From Palsa-883 sp035486355 (GTDB taxonomy: Bacteria > Pseudomonadota > Alphaproteobacteria > Acetobacterales > Acetobacteraceae), in the NCBI GenBank assembly GCA_035486355.1, contig DATHNE010000315.1, positions 1-33,880 of the forward strand: a DNA stretch of 33,880 bases, given 5' to 3'. This document shows, in pieces, positions 16,092 to 22,544 of this stretch. The notes beneath the pieces were generated by a model. That model did not search any database, had not been told where the DNA came from, and was given only the letters and a program-made list of their open reading frames with translations. Made by a program: the position numbers and the translations under genes. Position 1 is the stretch's first letter, and each line of letters opens with the position of its first letter.

Positions 16092-16562
16092 ATGGTTGAG
16101 AGGTCGGGCTTTGATCCGCTGGCGCTGCCGGAGAGCAATGCGACCAGCTATCCGGAACCGTTCCGGACGTTGAACCAGCAGCGATGGAACCGGCGGTTGG
16201 GGGATCATGCGGGGCTGCGGAATTTCGGGGTCAATCTGGTCCGGATCGTGCCGGGCGGGCAGTCGTCGAGCCGGCACGCGCATGCGAAACAGGATGAGTT
16301 CATCTATGTGCTGTCGGGGACGGTGCAACTGGAGACGGATGCGGGATTGGAGACGTTGTCGGCGGGGATGTGCGCGGGGTTTCCGGCAGGGACGGGCAAT
16401 GCGCATCGGTTCGTCAATCGGACCGGGAGCGATGTGATGTTATTGGTGGCGGGCGATCGGACGGGTGGCGATGCGGTGAGCTATCCTGATATCGATCTGC
16501 ATGGACGGCTGGGCGAGGATGGGAGGTTCCGGTTCTCGCACAAGGATGGGACACCGTATTGA
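16092..16562 (+). CDS. Cupin domain protein
   Basis: This 156-aa single-cupin protein has motif 1 in GGQSSSRHAHAKQDEFIYVLSG, giving the H-x-H-x4-E metal set, and motif 2 in GFPAGTGNAHRFVN, giving the last His and Asn. The ligand set is complete, so metal binding is likely. The ending ISYPDIDLHGRLGEDGRFRFSHKDGTPY-type tail is common in small cupins of unknown role. The ATG at 16092 has GGAGG 7 nt upstream. It is followed 13 nt later by a second cupin, forming an operon. Enzyme or ligand-binding role is unknown. Confidence 0.85.
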   Translation: MVERSGFDPLALPESNATSYPEPFRTLNQQRWNRRLGDHAGLRNFGVNLVRIVPGGQSSSRHAHAKQDEFIYVLSGTVQLETDAGLETLSAGMCAGFPAGTGNAHRFVNRTGSDVMLLVAGDRTGGDAVSYPDIDLHGRLGEDGRFRFSHKDGTPY

Positions 16563-16575
16563 GAGGGAGGGGATG

Positions 16576-17034
16576 ATGGGTCAGGCGCAGGGGTTGCTAC
16601 CGCGGATCATTGCGGCGGGTCAGGGCACGTCGATTTGCGCGTTTGGCATTCCGATGAATGTCATGTTGCGGGCGGAGGAGACGGGAGGCGCGTTTGCGGC
16701 GCTGGTGGCGGAGTTCGAGCCGGGCCAGGGGCCGCCGCCGCATTTCCATCATGACCACGAGGAGTATTTCTTCGTGCTGGAGGGGGAGTTCGAGCTGCTC
16801 GTGGCGGACCAGGTGGTGCGCGCGGGGCCGGGGGCGATGGTGTTCGTGCCGCGCGAGACGGTGCATGCGTTCACTTATGTTGGTAGCACGCGGGGGAAGT
16901 TGCTGGAGTGGGGCACACCGGGCGGGCAGGAGCGGTATTTCGAGGCGATTGACCAGTTGGCGGAAGCGGGAAAGCTGACACCCGAGACGATCGTGGCAAC
17001 CAGCCGGGAGTTCGCGACCGAGTTTGCCGGCTGA
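16576..17034 (+). CDS. Cupin domain protein
   Basis: This 152-aa protein is a single cupin with motif 1 PPPHFHHDHEEYFFVLEGEFELLV (metal ligands His, His, Glu) and motif 2 AMVFVPRETVHAFTYVGS with the last His. It resembles the quercetin-dioxygenase-like small cupins. ATG codons occur at 16573 and 16576; the second is preferred because GGGAGG sits 5 nt before it. It forms a pair with the preceding cupin but the two are not close copies of one another. The role is unknown. A strong hairpin lies behind its stop codon. Confidence 0.85.
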   Translation: MGQAQGLLPRIIAAGQGTSICAFGIPMNVMLRAEETGGAFAALVAEFEPGQGPPPHFHHDHEEYFFVLEGEFELLVADQVVRAGPGAMVFVPRETVHAFTYVGSTRGKLLEWGTPGGQERYFEAIDQLAEAGKLTPETIVATSREFATEFAG

Positions 17035-17051
17035 AGCTGACCACGAAGCAT

Positions 17052-17086
17052 CCTGTCCTTGCGGCCCGTTGCGCCACAAGGACAGG
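17052..17086. terminator. Bidirectional hairpin terminator between cupin and MAPEG genes
   Basis: CCTGTCCTTG (17052-17061) and CAAGGACAGG (17077-17086) form a perfect 10-bp stem, extended by two more pairs past one mismatch. It lies between the stop codons of convergent genes. There is no U-run, so termination efficiency is uncertain. Confidence 0.6.
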
Positions 17087-17106
17087 TGTGTGCGGGTGGG
17101 TTGTGA

Positions 17107-17496
17107 TTAGCCGAGCAGGACGATCAGCAGCATCGCCATCGCAACGACGCCGAGGGCGAAGGCCAGCGTGCGCAGCCAGGGAATTCCGGCGAGGTAGACC
17201 ACGGCGTGGGCGAGTCTGGCGTAGAAGAACAGCCGGGCGGCAAGCGCGGTGGTGGGGTCGAGCTTGTTGGTGATGACGACCGACAGCAACAGGGCCGCAA
17301 ACGGAACGAGATTTTCGACCAGGTTGCGGTGTGCGCGCTGGGATCGGCCGATCCAACCGGTGCCCGCGGCGAAAGGCTCGCGATTGCCGGCGACGGTTGG
17401 CAGGCCGCGTTCGAGGATCAGGCCGACGGTGTATGGCACGGCGAGCAGCACGCAGAGTGTGGCGCTGTAGGCGAGCATTCGGATTTCGATGGGCAT
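17107..17496 (-). CDS. MAPEG family membrane protein
   Basis: This 129-aa protein has four hydrophobic segments. The MAPEG mark is SQRAHRNLVENLVPFAALLL followed by AARLFFYARLAHAVVYLAGIPWLRTLAF, with the R-x-x-R/H-N-x-x-E-N glutathione-site-like motif. MAPEG proteins are membrane glutathione transferases or peroxidases, though many bacterial ones are untested. It starts 3 nt after the end of the decayed tetR-like gene, with GGGGAG before the ATG, so it was probably controlled by that regulator. Confidence 0.88.
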   Translation of the reverse strand: MPIEIRMLAYSATLCVLLAVPYTVGLILERGLPTVAGNREPFAAGTGWIGRSQRAHRNLVENLVPFAALLLSVVITNKLDPTTALAARLFFYARLAHAVVYLAGIPWLRTLAFALGVVAMAMLLIVLLG

Positions 17497-17499
17497 GGT

Positions 17500-18136
17500 T
17501 CACTCCCCTGTTGGTTGTGTTGTCGGCAGTCGTTTCGGCGATGGGCGGCTCTGCGTCGGTTGCAGAGCGGTCATTGCGACGGTGGCGATGGTGTGCAGGC
17601 GTGCCTTGAATGCGCCGGCCTTGGCAGCCACAGCCATGCCGTTGACGATGCTGACCAGGAGGTAGCAAGGGCGTCGGGGCCGCAGTGCGTGCGATCCCGC
17701 CGTGGCTGCGGGCGTTGGTCAGGGCGGCGGCGAAGGCGTGTTCCATGTCATGATGGAAGCCGCGCACCTTGTCGGCGACCGTGCGGTCGTGCGGGGCGAT
17801 CTCCATCGCGGTGTTGGCCGTCAGGCAGGCGCGCGGCTTGGGTGGGTCAGCCAGGAGGCCGATCAGCGCGACGATCGCGGCAATGATAGCGTCGAGGCCG
17901 GATGTGGTCTTGGCCAGTGGACCCAGGAGTTGGTCGGCGATCAGGATGCAGTAACGATCGAGGGCCTTGAAGAACAGGCTGCGCTTACCGCCAAAGGTGT
18001 CGTAGAGGCTTCGGCGGTTGATCCCCATACACGCGGTGAGCTGCGCAAGCGAGGTTGTGGTGTAGCCTTGCTCCCAGAACAGTTCCATCGCCCGCATGCG
18101 TGCTGTGTCTTCTTCGAATGCCTTAGGTCATGCCAT
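17500..18136 (-). pseudogene. TetR-family transcriptional regulator, inactivated by nonsense codon and frameshift
   Basis: The N-terminal HTH is clear: MELFWEQGYTTTSLAQLTACMGINRRSLYDTFGGKRSLFFKAL, a standard TetR domain, followed by the ligand domain to about NARSHGGIA. Upstream the same frame reads M-A-stop-PKAFEEDTARM from the ATG at 18136. The normal family start is M-A-R-P-K-x-F, so codon 3 (18128-18130) looks like CGA changed to TGA. Near 17650-17700 the frame is lost, and the expected YLLVSIVNGMAVAAKAG and the rest continue in another frame to a stop at 17500-17502. A restart at 18097 would still give a protein with a scrambled C-terminus. It is directly upstream of the MAPEG gene, whose regulator it probably was. 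Confidence 0.75.
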
Positions 18137-18150
18137 CGGATGGTGTCTAG

Positions 18151-18177
18151 GTTATTCTGGACTCATTAGTCAATAAC
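18151..18177. promoter_or_regulatory. Palindromic operator upstream of the tetR pseudogene
   Basis: GTTATT (18151-18156), GACT (18160-18163), AGTC (18168-18171) and AATAAC (18172-18177) form a near-symmetric site with a 3-nt bulge in one arm. It lies 15 nt before the regulator's ATG and is unusually AT-rich for this DNA. On the minus strand TTGACT within it resembles a -35 element. The likely reading is an autoregulatory TetR operator that has outlived its regulator. Confidence 0.5.
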
Positions 18178-18178
18178 T

Positions 18179-18316
18179 ATGGCAGAATTGTTTCGGATTG
18201 TCGATGGGGCCCGGCGCGGTGCGAGCGTCCGCTGCGGCAGAGCGGCCGAGGCGGCCGGGAGGTCCGAGCGCCAGCTTTTCCGGGCTATAGGTGGCGCATT
18301 GCGATATGTTAGTTAG
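18179..18316 (+). CDS. Small ORF (45 aa) with AraC-like HTH resemblance, doubtful
   Basis: An ATG next to the palindromic operator opens a 45-codon frame ending at TAG. Its second half, AAEAAGRSERQLFRAIGGALRY, resembles the second helix-turn-helix of AraC-family regulators (SERQLQRLFRE-x-x-G). It has no ribosome binding site. It may be a remnant of a regulator gene or chance. It lies divergent from the tetR pseudogene. Confidence 0.2.
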   Translation: MAELFRIVDGARRGASVRCGRAAEAAGRSERQLFRAIGGALRYVS

Positions 18317-18644
18317 TTTTGTTGCGAGGGTTTTTCCTGATACGGCCAACCACCCACCCTAATCCGGCGCTGGGTCTGGGGCGCTCGCGGGTCCGCCAGG
18401 AAGAAAGATTTCAACACCAGGCGCACGAAGAACCACGAAGAGCAGGAAGTGGTGGCGGGCACGCTCGGCCGTGGAGCGTGGGCGGCGGCAGGCCCTCACC
18501 CGGCGTCGCTGCTCGCCGACCTCTCCCGCATGCAAGAGAGGCGGACAGGGGCAGAACCCCCTGTAGCTGTTGGTACGCGACGTCCGCCCAGGCGAACTCC
18601 ATTGACGACACCAGGCCGATCAGCGACAACGCCGCCCCTCGGAT
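18317..18644. other. Gene-free interval before tRNA-His
   Basis: No gene is supported here. The stretch contains an ACCACGAAGAGC-type segment near 18432 and a CTCTCCC-family repeat at 18493-18545. Open frames in it are short and show no recognisable domain. Confidence 0.5.
18493..18545. repeat. Dispersed repeat, CTCTCCC family, copy b
   Basis: It begins CCCTCACCCGGCGTCGCTGC and continues into ACCTCTCCCGCA, matching copy a at 5376 over both flank and stem. The right arm (AGAGAGGCGG) is eroded, so the hairpin is weaker than in copies a and c. Confidence 0.55.
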
Positions 18645-18721
18645 GGCGGGCGTAGCTCAGTTGGTAGAGCGCCAGGTTGTGGTCTTGGATGCCGTGGGTT
18701 CGAGTCCCATCGCTCGCCCCA
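18645..18721 (+). tRNA. tRNA-His (GTG anticodon)
   Basis: The cloverleaf is complete. The acceptor stem pairs GCGGGCG (18646-18652) with CGCTCGC (18711-18717). The D arm is in TAGCTCAGTTGGTAGAGC. The anticodon stem CCAGG/CTTGG closes the loop TTGTGGT, with anticodon GTG at 18679-18681. The T arm is GTGGG-TTCGAGT-CCCAT. The extra G-1 typical of tRNA-His is encoded at 18645 and can pair with C73 (18718), and CCA is encoded at 18719-18721. Confidence 0.95.
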
Positions 18722-18746
18722 TCCCCCCTTCCCCCACGGGTCGCGG

Positions 18747-19341
18747 ATGACACCGTGTCCAGCCGCGCTGGTGCTGGCTGGCGGGGGCGCGCGCCGGCTG
18801 GGCGGCATCGACCAACCGCTGCTGATGCTGGGCGGGCAGACGGTGCTGGCCCGCATCCTTCTCACCCCTGCGCCCCAGGCCGGCCCGATCGCACTCAGCG
18901 CTAATAGCGATCCCGCGTGGTTCGCCGCATGTGGCCTGCCGGTGCTGGACGACGGGGCGTTGGCGGGCAAGCGCTGTTGGCCGGGAGGCTCGGCTGGGCG
19001 GCGACGCAGGGCAGCACGACGTCGCTGACAGTGCCGGGCGACACGCCGTTCATTCCCCGGTGATCTAGTGGCACGGCTCGTGCCGGGGCGATCCTGCGCC
19101 GAGCGCCGGGCAACCCCGTCACCTGATCGCAGTGTGGCTGCTCGCCGCCCCGGCGACCTTGCGCGCGTGGCTGGCTCAATCCGGGCCGCGCGCGGTGCGG
19201 ATTTTTGCCGCGACGCTCGGCCAACGACAGGTTGATTTCGCGGCTGTTGCATTCGACCCGTTCCTCAACGTCAATACGCCGGACGACCTGACCAGGGCGC
19301 GGGCCGTGGCGGATCGGATGGGGACCGGGGGCGAACCATGA
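18747..19341 (+). pseudogene. mobA: MobA-like molybdenum cofactor guanylyltransferase, multiply frameshifted
   Basis: Four segments in changing frames line up with MobA, which transfers GMP to molybdopterin. Segment 1 (from 18747) has AALVLAGGGARRLGGIDQPLLMLGG, the NTP-transferase loop. The lysine normally following GG-x-D is Gln here. Segment 2 (from about 18974, another frame) reads LLAGRLGWAATQG and LTVPGDTPFIPR. Segment 3 (from 19062) gives DLVARLVP. Segment 4 (from about 19120) reads HLIAVWLLAAPATLRAWLAQSGPR and the usual end DPFLNVNTPDDLTRA, stopping at 19341. At least three frameshifts plus the lost active-site lysine mean it cannot be functional. The end still overlaps the next gene's start by 4 nt. 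Confidence 0.8.
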
Positions 19342-20141
19342 CCAAGACTGTCGCGATTGCCGGGCTTGGCGCCATCGGGCTGCCACTGGCGCGGGCGATC
19401 GACGCGGGGATTGATGGGCTGCGCCTGGTCGCGGTGGCAGCGCAGGACCGGACCAAGGCCGAGGCGAATGTCATCAGCTTCCGCGCCCCACCGCCGGTGG
19501 TGAGCCTGGCGGATCTGGCGGAAGCCGACATCGTGGTGGAGGCGGCGCCGGCGGCGGTGTTCGAACGTGTGGCGCTGCCGGCAATCGAGGCGGGGCGGAT
19601 CTTGGTGCCGTCCTCGGTCGGCGCGCTGCTGCCGCGGATGCATCTGGCGCGGCGCGCGCAGGCGACCGGGGCGCGCATCCTGGTGCCAACGGGCGCGCTG
19701 CTGGGCCTGGACGCGGTGCGCGCCGCGGCGGAAGGGCCGGTAGAGAGCATCAGTATCGAGACGCGCAAGCCACCGGGCGGGCTCGAAGGGGCACCGTACC
19801 TGGTGCAGAACGGCATTTCGGTGATGGGGATCAGCGTGCCGATGCACGTGTTCTCGGGCAACGCGATGGACGCGGCTGCGGGTTTCCCGGCCAATGTCAA
19901 CGTGGCGGCAGCCCTGGCGCTGGCGGGCATCGGGCCGATGCGGACCCGGGTCGATATCTGGGCCGACCCCGGCGTGACGCGCAACATCCACACCATCCGT
20001 GTGGAAGCGGATGCAGCGCGGTTTACCATGACGATCGAGAATGTGCCGACTGAGGCCAATCCGCGCACCGGCAAGATGACCGCGCTGTCGGTGCTGGCCT
20101 GCCTGCGCGGGCTGGTGTCGACATTGAAGGTGGGGAGCTGA
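19338..20141 (+). CDS. nadX: L-aspartate dehydrogenase
   Basis: This 267-aa protein is the normal length for NadX/AspDH. It has the Rossmann loop VAIAGLGAIGLPLA at 5-18, PTGALLGLDAV (117-126), GFPANVNVAAALALAGIGP (182-200), an ADPG segment and the catalytic His in RNIHTI (H218). NadX converts aspartate to iminoaspartate (NAD synthesis) or oxaloacetate. Neighbouring nadA/nadC genes are not in the window, so a role in nitrogen catabolism is equally possible. Its ATG overlaps the stop of the decayed mobA-like gene (ATGA), so its translation was once coupled; no other clear ribosome site is present. Confidence 0.87.
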   Translation: MTKTVAIAGLGAIGLPLARAIDAGIDGLRLVAVAAQDRTKAEANVISFRAPPPVVSLADLAEADIVVEAAPAAVFERVALPAIEAGRILVPSSVGALLPRMHLARRAQATGARILVPTGALLGLDAVRAAAEGPVESISIETRKPPGGLEGAPYLVQNGISVMGISVPMHVFSGNAMDAAAGFPANVNVAAALALAGIGPMRTRVDIWADPGVTRNIHTIRVEADAARFTMTIENVPTEANPRTGKMTALSVLACLRGLVSTLKVGS

Positions 20142-20165
20142 CGGGCAGCTGTCGGGGGGCGAGCG

Positions 20166-20498
20166 ATGCTGCTGCCTTGGTTGTACGCGGCGTCGCTGTC
20201 GCTGTTCGGATTCATCATCCTGGCGACGCTGCTGGTGCCGAACGGGGTGCTGCTGCTGGCATGCATTTTCCCGGTGTTCCTGGCGTTCATCCTTGGTTTC
20301 GTCATGTGGGTGTATGCGTTCAGCGCGTTCGGGCTGGCGCTGAGCTGTGGCGCGTTGGTCCCACCGGTGATAGCCGTGGCGCTGGTCCGCGGGCGCGTGA
20401 CCCCCCCGCAGACGATCGCGGCGATCTATGGCGTGCTGGTGGTGGCGCTGACGCTGGCCTGGTTCGGCATGCGGCTGGCGTACGCCGCGGGATCGTGA
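20166..20498 (+). CDS. Small membrane protein, function unknown
   Basis: This 110-aa protein is mostly hydrophobic, with three to four predicted membrane segments: LYAASLSLFGFIILATLLVP, GVLLLACIFPVFLAFILGFVMWVYAFSAFGLAL, and IAAIYGVLVVALTLAWFGMRLAYA. GGGGGGCGAG lies before the ATG. It starts 24 nt after the aspartate dehydrogenase stop and probably belongs to that transcript. I do not recognise the family. An overlapping plus-strand frame rich in Arg/Gly is a shadow. Confidence 0.55.
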   Translation: MLLPWLYAASLSLFGFIILATLLVPNGVLLLACIFPVFLAFILGFVMWVYAFSAFGLALSCGALVPPVIAVALVRGRVTPPQTIAAIYGVLVVALTLAWFGMRLAYAAGS

Positions 20499-20601
20499 CG
20501 GATGGTTCGGTTAGATAGCACGCAGTCCTAGCGGGTCAGGCGCCAACGTGCTGCTATGAACGCCAGGGGACGCCGTACCTTTCACCAGGGAGACAACGGG
20601 A

Positions 20602-21447
20602 ATGACCAACCGCGTAAGCCGCCGCCTATTGGCGGGTGGCGCTGCTTTTCTGCCCGCCGCGGCGCTGATCAGCCCGGCCCGGGCCGCCGACGCGCCCGAG
20701 AGCACGTTAGATCGGGTGCGGCGCACCAAGGTGCTGCGGATCGCGGCGCTGCCGGGGGAGCTGCCGTATTTCAAGAAGGACATCACCACCGGCGAGTGGA
20801 GTGGCGCGGCGATCTCGATGGCAAAGGACATCGCCAAGGTGTTCGACGCGCAGCTCGCCTATGTTGAATCCACGTACGGCAATTCGGTGCTGGATCTGCA
20901 GTCGAATAAGGTCGACCTGGCGTTCGCGCTGAACCCGACGCCGCAACGCGCGCTGGCGATCGGCTTCGCGCATCCGATGATCATCCATCCGTTCGGCTGC
21001 CTGGCGAAGCAAGGGTTCAACCCGAAGACCTGGGACGACATCAACAAGCCAGACCTGAAGGTTTCATTTGATATCGGCTCGGTGCACGAGACGGCGGCAC
21101 GGCGGTTCGCGCCGAAGTCGCAGTTGATCGGGTATGCCAATCGCGACCAGGTGGTGCTGGCGCTGCAATCGGGCCGGGCCGACGTGATCATCCAGGCAGC
21201 GCTGATTGGGCTGACGACGGTTGGGCGCAATCCAAGCCTGGGACCGTATCACCTGCTGACCAATCCGTTCGTGGCGCTGCCCAGCAACCTCGCCGTGCAG
21301 TACGAGGCCGACACGCGGTTTGTCGAGGTGATCAATGCCTGGCTCGACTTCAATCGTGGCATTGGCCAGATCCGTGAGTGGATGCTGGACGGGCTGGCGC
21401 TGAACGGCGTGCCGCGTGACGCGGTGCCGTCCGAACTGAGCTTCTAA
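20602..21447 (+). CDS. ABC transporter substrate-binding protein, polar amino acid (PAAT) type
   Basis: This 281-aa protein has a Tat-like signal (RVSRRLLAGGAAFLPAAALISPARA) and SBP_bac_3 features: LDRVRRTKVLRIAALPGELPYF, WSGAAISMAKDIAKVFDAQLAYVE, NSVLDLQSNKVDLAFALNPTPQRALAIGFAHPM, and DQVVLALQSGRADVII. Such proteins bind amino acids or related small acids in the periplasm. AGGGAGA precedes the ATG. A permease gene follows 61 nt later, but no ATPase gene is next to them. Confidence 0.9.
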   Translation: MTNRVSRRLLAGGAAFLPAAALISPARAADAPESTLDRVRRTKVLRIAALPGELPYFKKDITTGEWSGAAISMAKDIAKVFDAQLAYVESTYGNSVLDLQSNKVDLAFALNPTPQRALAIGFAHPMIIHPFGCLAKQGFNPKTWDDINKPDLKVSFDIGSVHETAARRFAPKSQLIGYANRDQVVLALQSGRADVIIQAALIGLTTVGRNPSLGPYHLLTNPFVALPSNLAVQYEADTRFVEVINAWLDFNRGIGQIREWMLDGLALNGVPRDAVPSELSF

Positions 21448-21508
21448 CGGGAACCGGTCCGGCCGGCGCGTTGGGGCGCGCCGGCCAGGACAGGTGCGGT
21501 CTGGGTGT

Positions 21509-22174
21509 ATGGTCTATCATTGGGACTTCTACTTCCTGCAGCGGTACATTCCGCTGTTCTGGAAGGGCGTGGGCGTCACGCTGGCCTATACCGTCGGCAC
21601 GATCTTCATCGGGTTGGTGATCGGCCTGCTGGTTGGGTTGGGGCGGCTGACCAAGTCGAAGCTGATCAATATTCCGCTGATCGGGTTCATCGAGGCGTTC
21701 CGCTGCACGCCCCTGCTCGTGCAGATCGTCTGGTTCTACTACGCGCTGCCGGTGCTGCTGGGAATCCAGATCCCGGCGACGGCGGCTGCGGTGATGACGC
21801 TGTCGCTGTACACCGCGGCGTTCTATGCGGAGATCTTCCGCGGCGGCATCGTCTCGATCGAGCGCGGGCAATGGGACGCGGCGCGCGCGCTGGGACTGTC
21901 GCGCTGGGCCATGATGCGCAAGGTGATCCTGCCGCAGGCGATCAGGCGGATGGTGCCGCCGTTCGTCAATCAGTCGATCACGCAGCTGAAGAATACGTCA
22001 CTGGTATCGACGATCGCGGTGCCGGATCTGTTGTATCAGGGCACGCTGATCACGGCGGATACGTATCGTCCGCTGGAAGTTTATACCGTTGTGGCGCTGG
22101 TCTATTTCGCCATGCTGTTCCCCAGCACGCTGCTGGCGCAGGCGTATGAGCGGCACCTGGCGAAGGGGCGGTAG
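21509..22174 (+). CDS. ABC transporter permease, polar amino acid (HisMQ) type
   Basis: This 221-aa inner-membrane protein has five predicted membrane segments. The N-terminus WKGVGVTLAYTVGTIFIGLVIGLLVGLGRL, FIEAFRCTPLLVQIVWFYYALP and the EAA loop WDAARALGLSRWAMMRKVILPQA are typical of HisMQ permeases. A GTG at 21494, with AGGA just before it, is an alternative start. It works with the binding protein upstream; the ATPase is missing from the neighbourhood and must be supplied from elsewhere. Confidence 0.9.
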   Translation: MVYHWDFYFLQRYIPLFWKGVGVTLAYTVGTIFIGLVIGLLVGLGRLTKSKLINIPLIGFIEAFRCTPLLVQIVWFYYALPVLLGIQIPATAAAVMTLSLYTAAFYAEIFRGGIVSIERGQWDAARALGLSRWAMMRKVILPQAIRRMVPPFVNQSITQLKNTSLVSTIAVPDLLYQGTLITADTYRPLEVYTVVALVYFAMLFPSTLLAQAYERHLAKGR

Positions 22175-22180
22175 AAGTTA

Positions 22181-22262
22181 TCATCGCGAGGAGCGCAGCG
22201 ACGAACAATCTCGATGAATGGCGGCACGATCATCCAGATTGCTTCGCTGCGCTCGCAATGAC
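22181..22262. repeat. Palindromic repeat element with 29-33-bp imperfect inverted arms
   Basis: The left arm (22181-22213) starts TCATCGCGAGGAGCGCAGCG and contains ACAATCT. The right arm (22234-22262) read in reverse starts TGTCATTGCGAGCGCAGCG and contains GAAGCAATCTGG. This type of element (ends TCATTGCGAG..., centre AGCAATCT) is dispersed in many proteobacterial genomes. It lies behind the permease gene and its right arm is inside the DUF6166 reading frame on the other strand. Confidence 0.85.
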
Positions 22263-22544
22263 AGTGAGAGCGCCGTCGATTTCCTCGCTGGTCAACTCCC
22301 ACGCATTGTCCAGTTCCGCGACGACGCTACGCATGAAAGGTTCGGTCAGCGCGAGGGCGCGGGCAGGATCGCCGAGATGGTCGGCCAGGACTGCCAACGC
22401 GAGCTGTCTTGGACCGTCGCCGTCATAGGTCCATTCGAAGCCCATGCGGCTGAACTGCTTGAGATCGAAGCGTGGATCGAGCGGGGCGCCATCGACCGTC
22501 ACCACCGCGCCGTCGAGGCTGCGGCCACCTTGATAGATCTTCAT
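22230..22544 (-). CDS. DUF6166-like protein with repeat-encoded C-terminus
   Basis: This 104-aa protein reads GAVVTVDGAPLDPRFDLKQFS, FEWTYDGDGPRQLALAVLADHLGD and ARALALTEPFMRSVVAELDNAWELTSEEIDGAL, close to my recollection of DUF6166, whose function is unknown. Family proteins normally end near here. The final TVIASAAKQSG and the stop codon are supplied by the right arm of a dispersed palindromic repeat. The start overlaps the stop of the upstream alcohol dehydrogenase by 4 nt (ATGA), so the two are coupled. Confidence 0.72.
   Translation of the reverse strand: MKIYQGGRSLDGAVVTVDGAPLDPRFDLKQFSRMGFEWTYDGDGPRQLALAVLADHLGDPARALALTEPFMRSVVAELDNAWELTSEEIDGALTVIASAAKQSG

Noticed and set aside
16871..18097. 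A single 408-aa minus-strand frame joining a TetR domain to an Arg-rich tail
   Set aside because: The tail is a shadow of the MAPEG gene and the cupin region. The real TetR C-terminus is in another frame, so this is a frameshift, not a fusion protein.
20517..20552. AGCACG/CGTGCT inverted pair before the ABC binding-protein gene as a riboswitch
   Set aside because: Six-bp arms 24 nt apart with no recognisable core and no terminator; probably chance.
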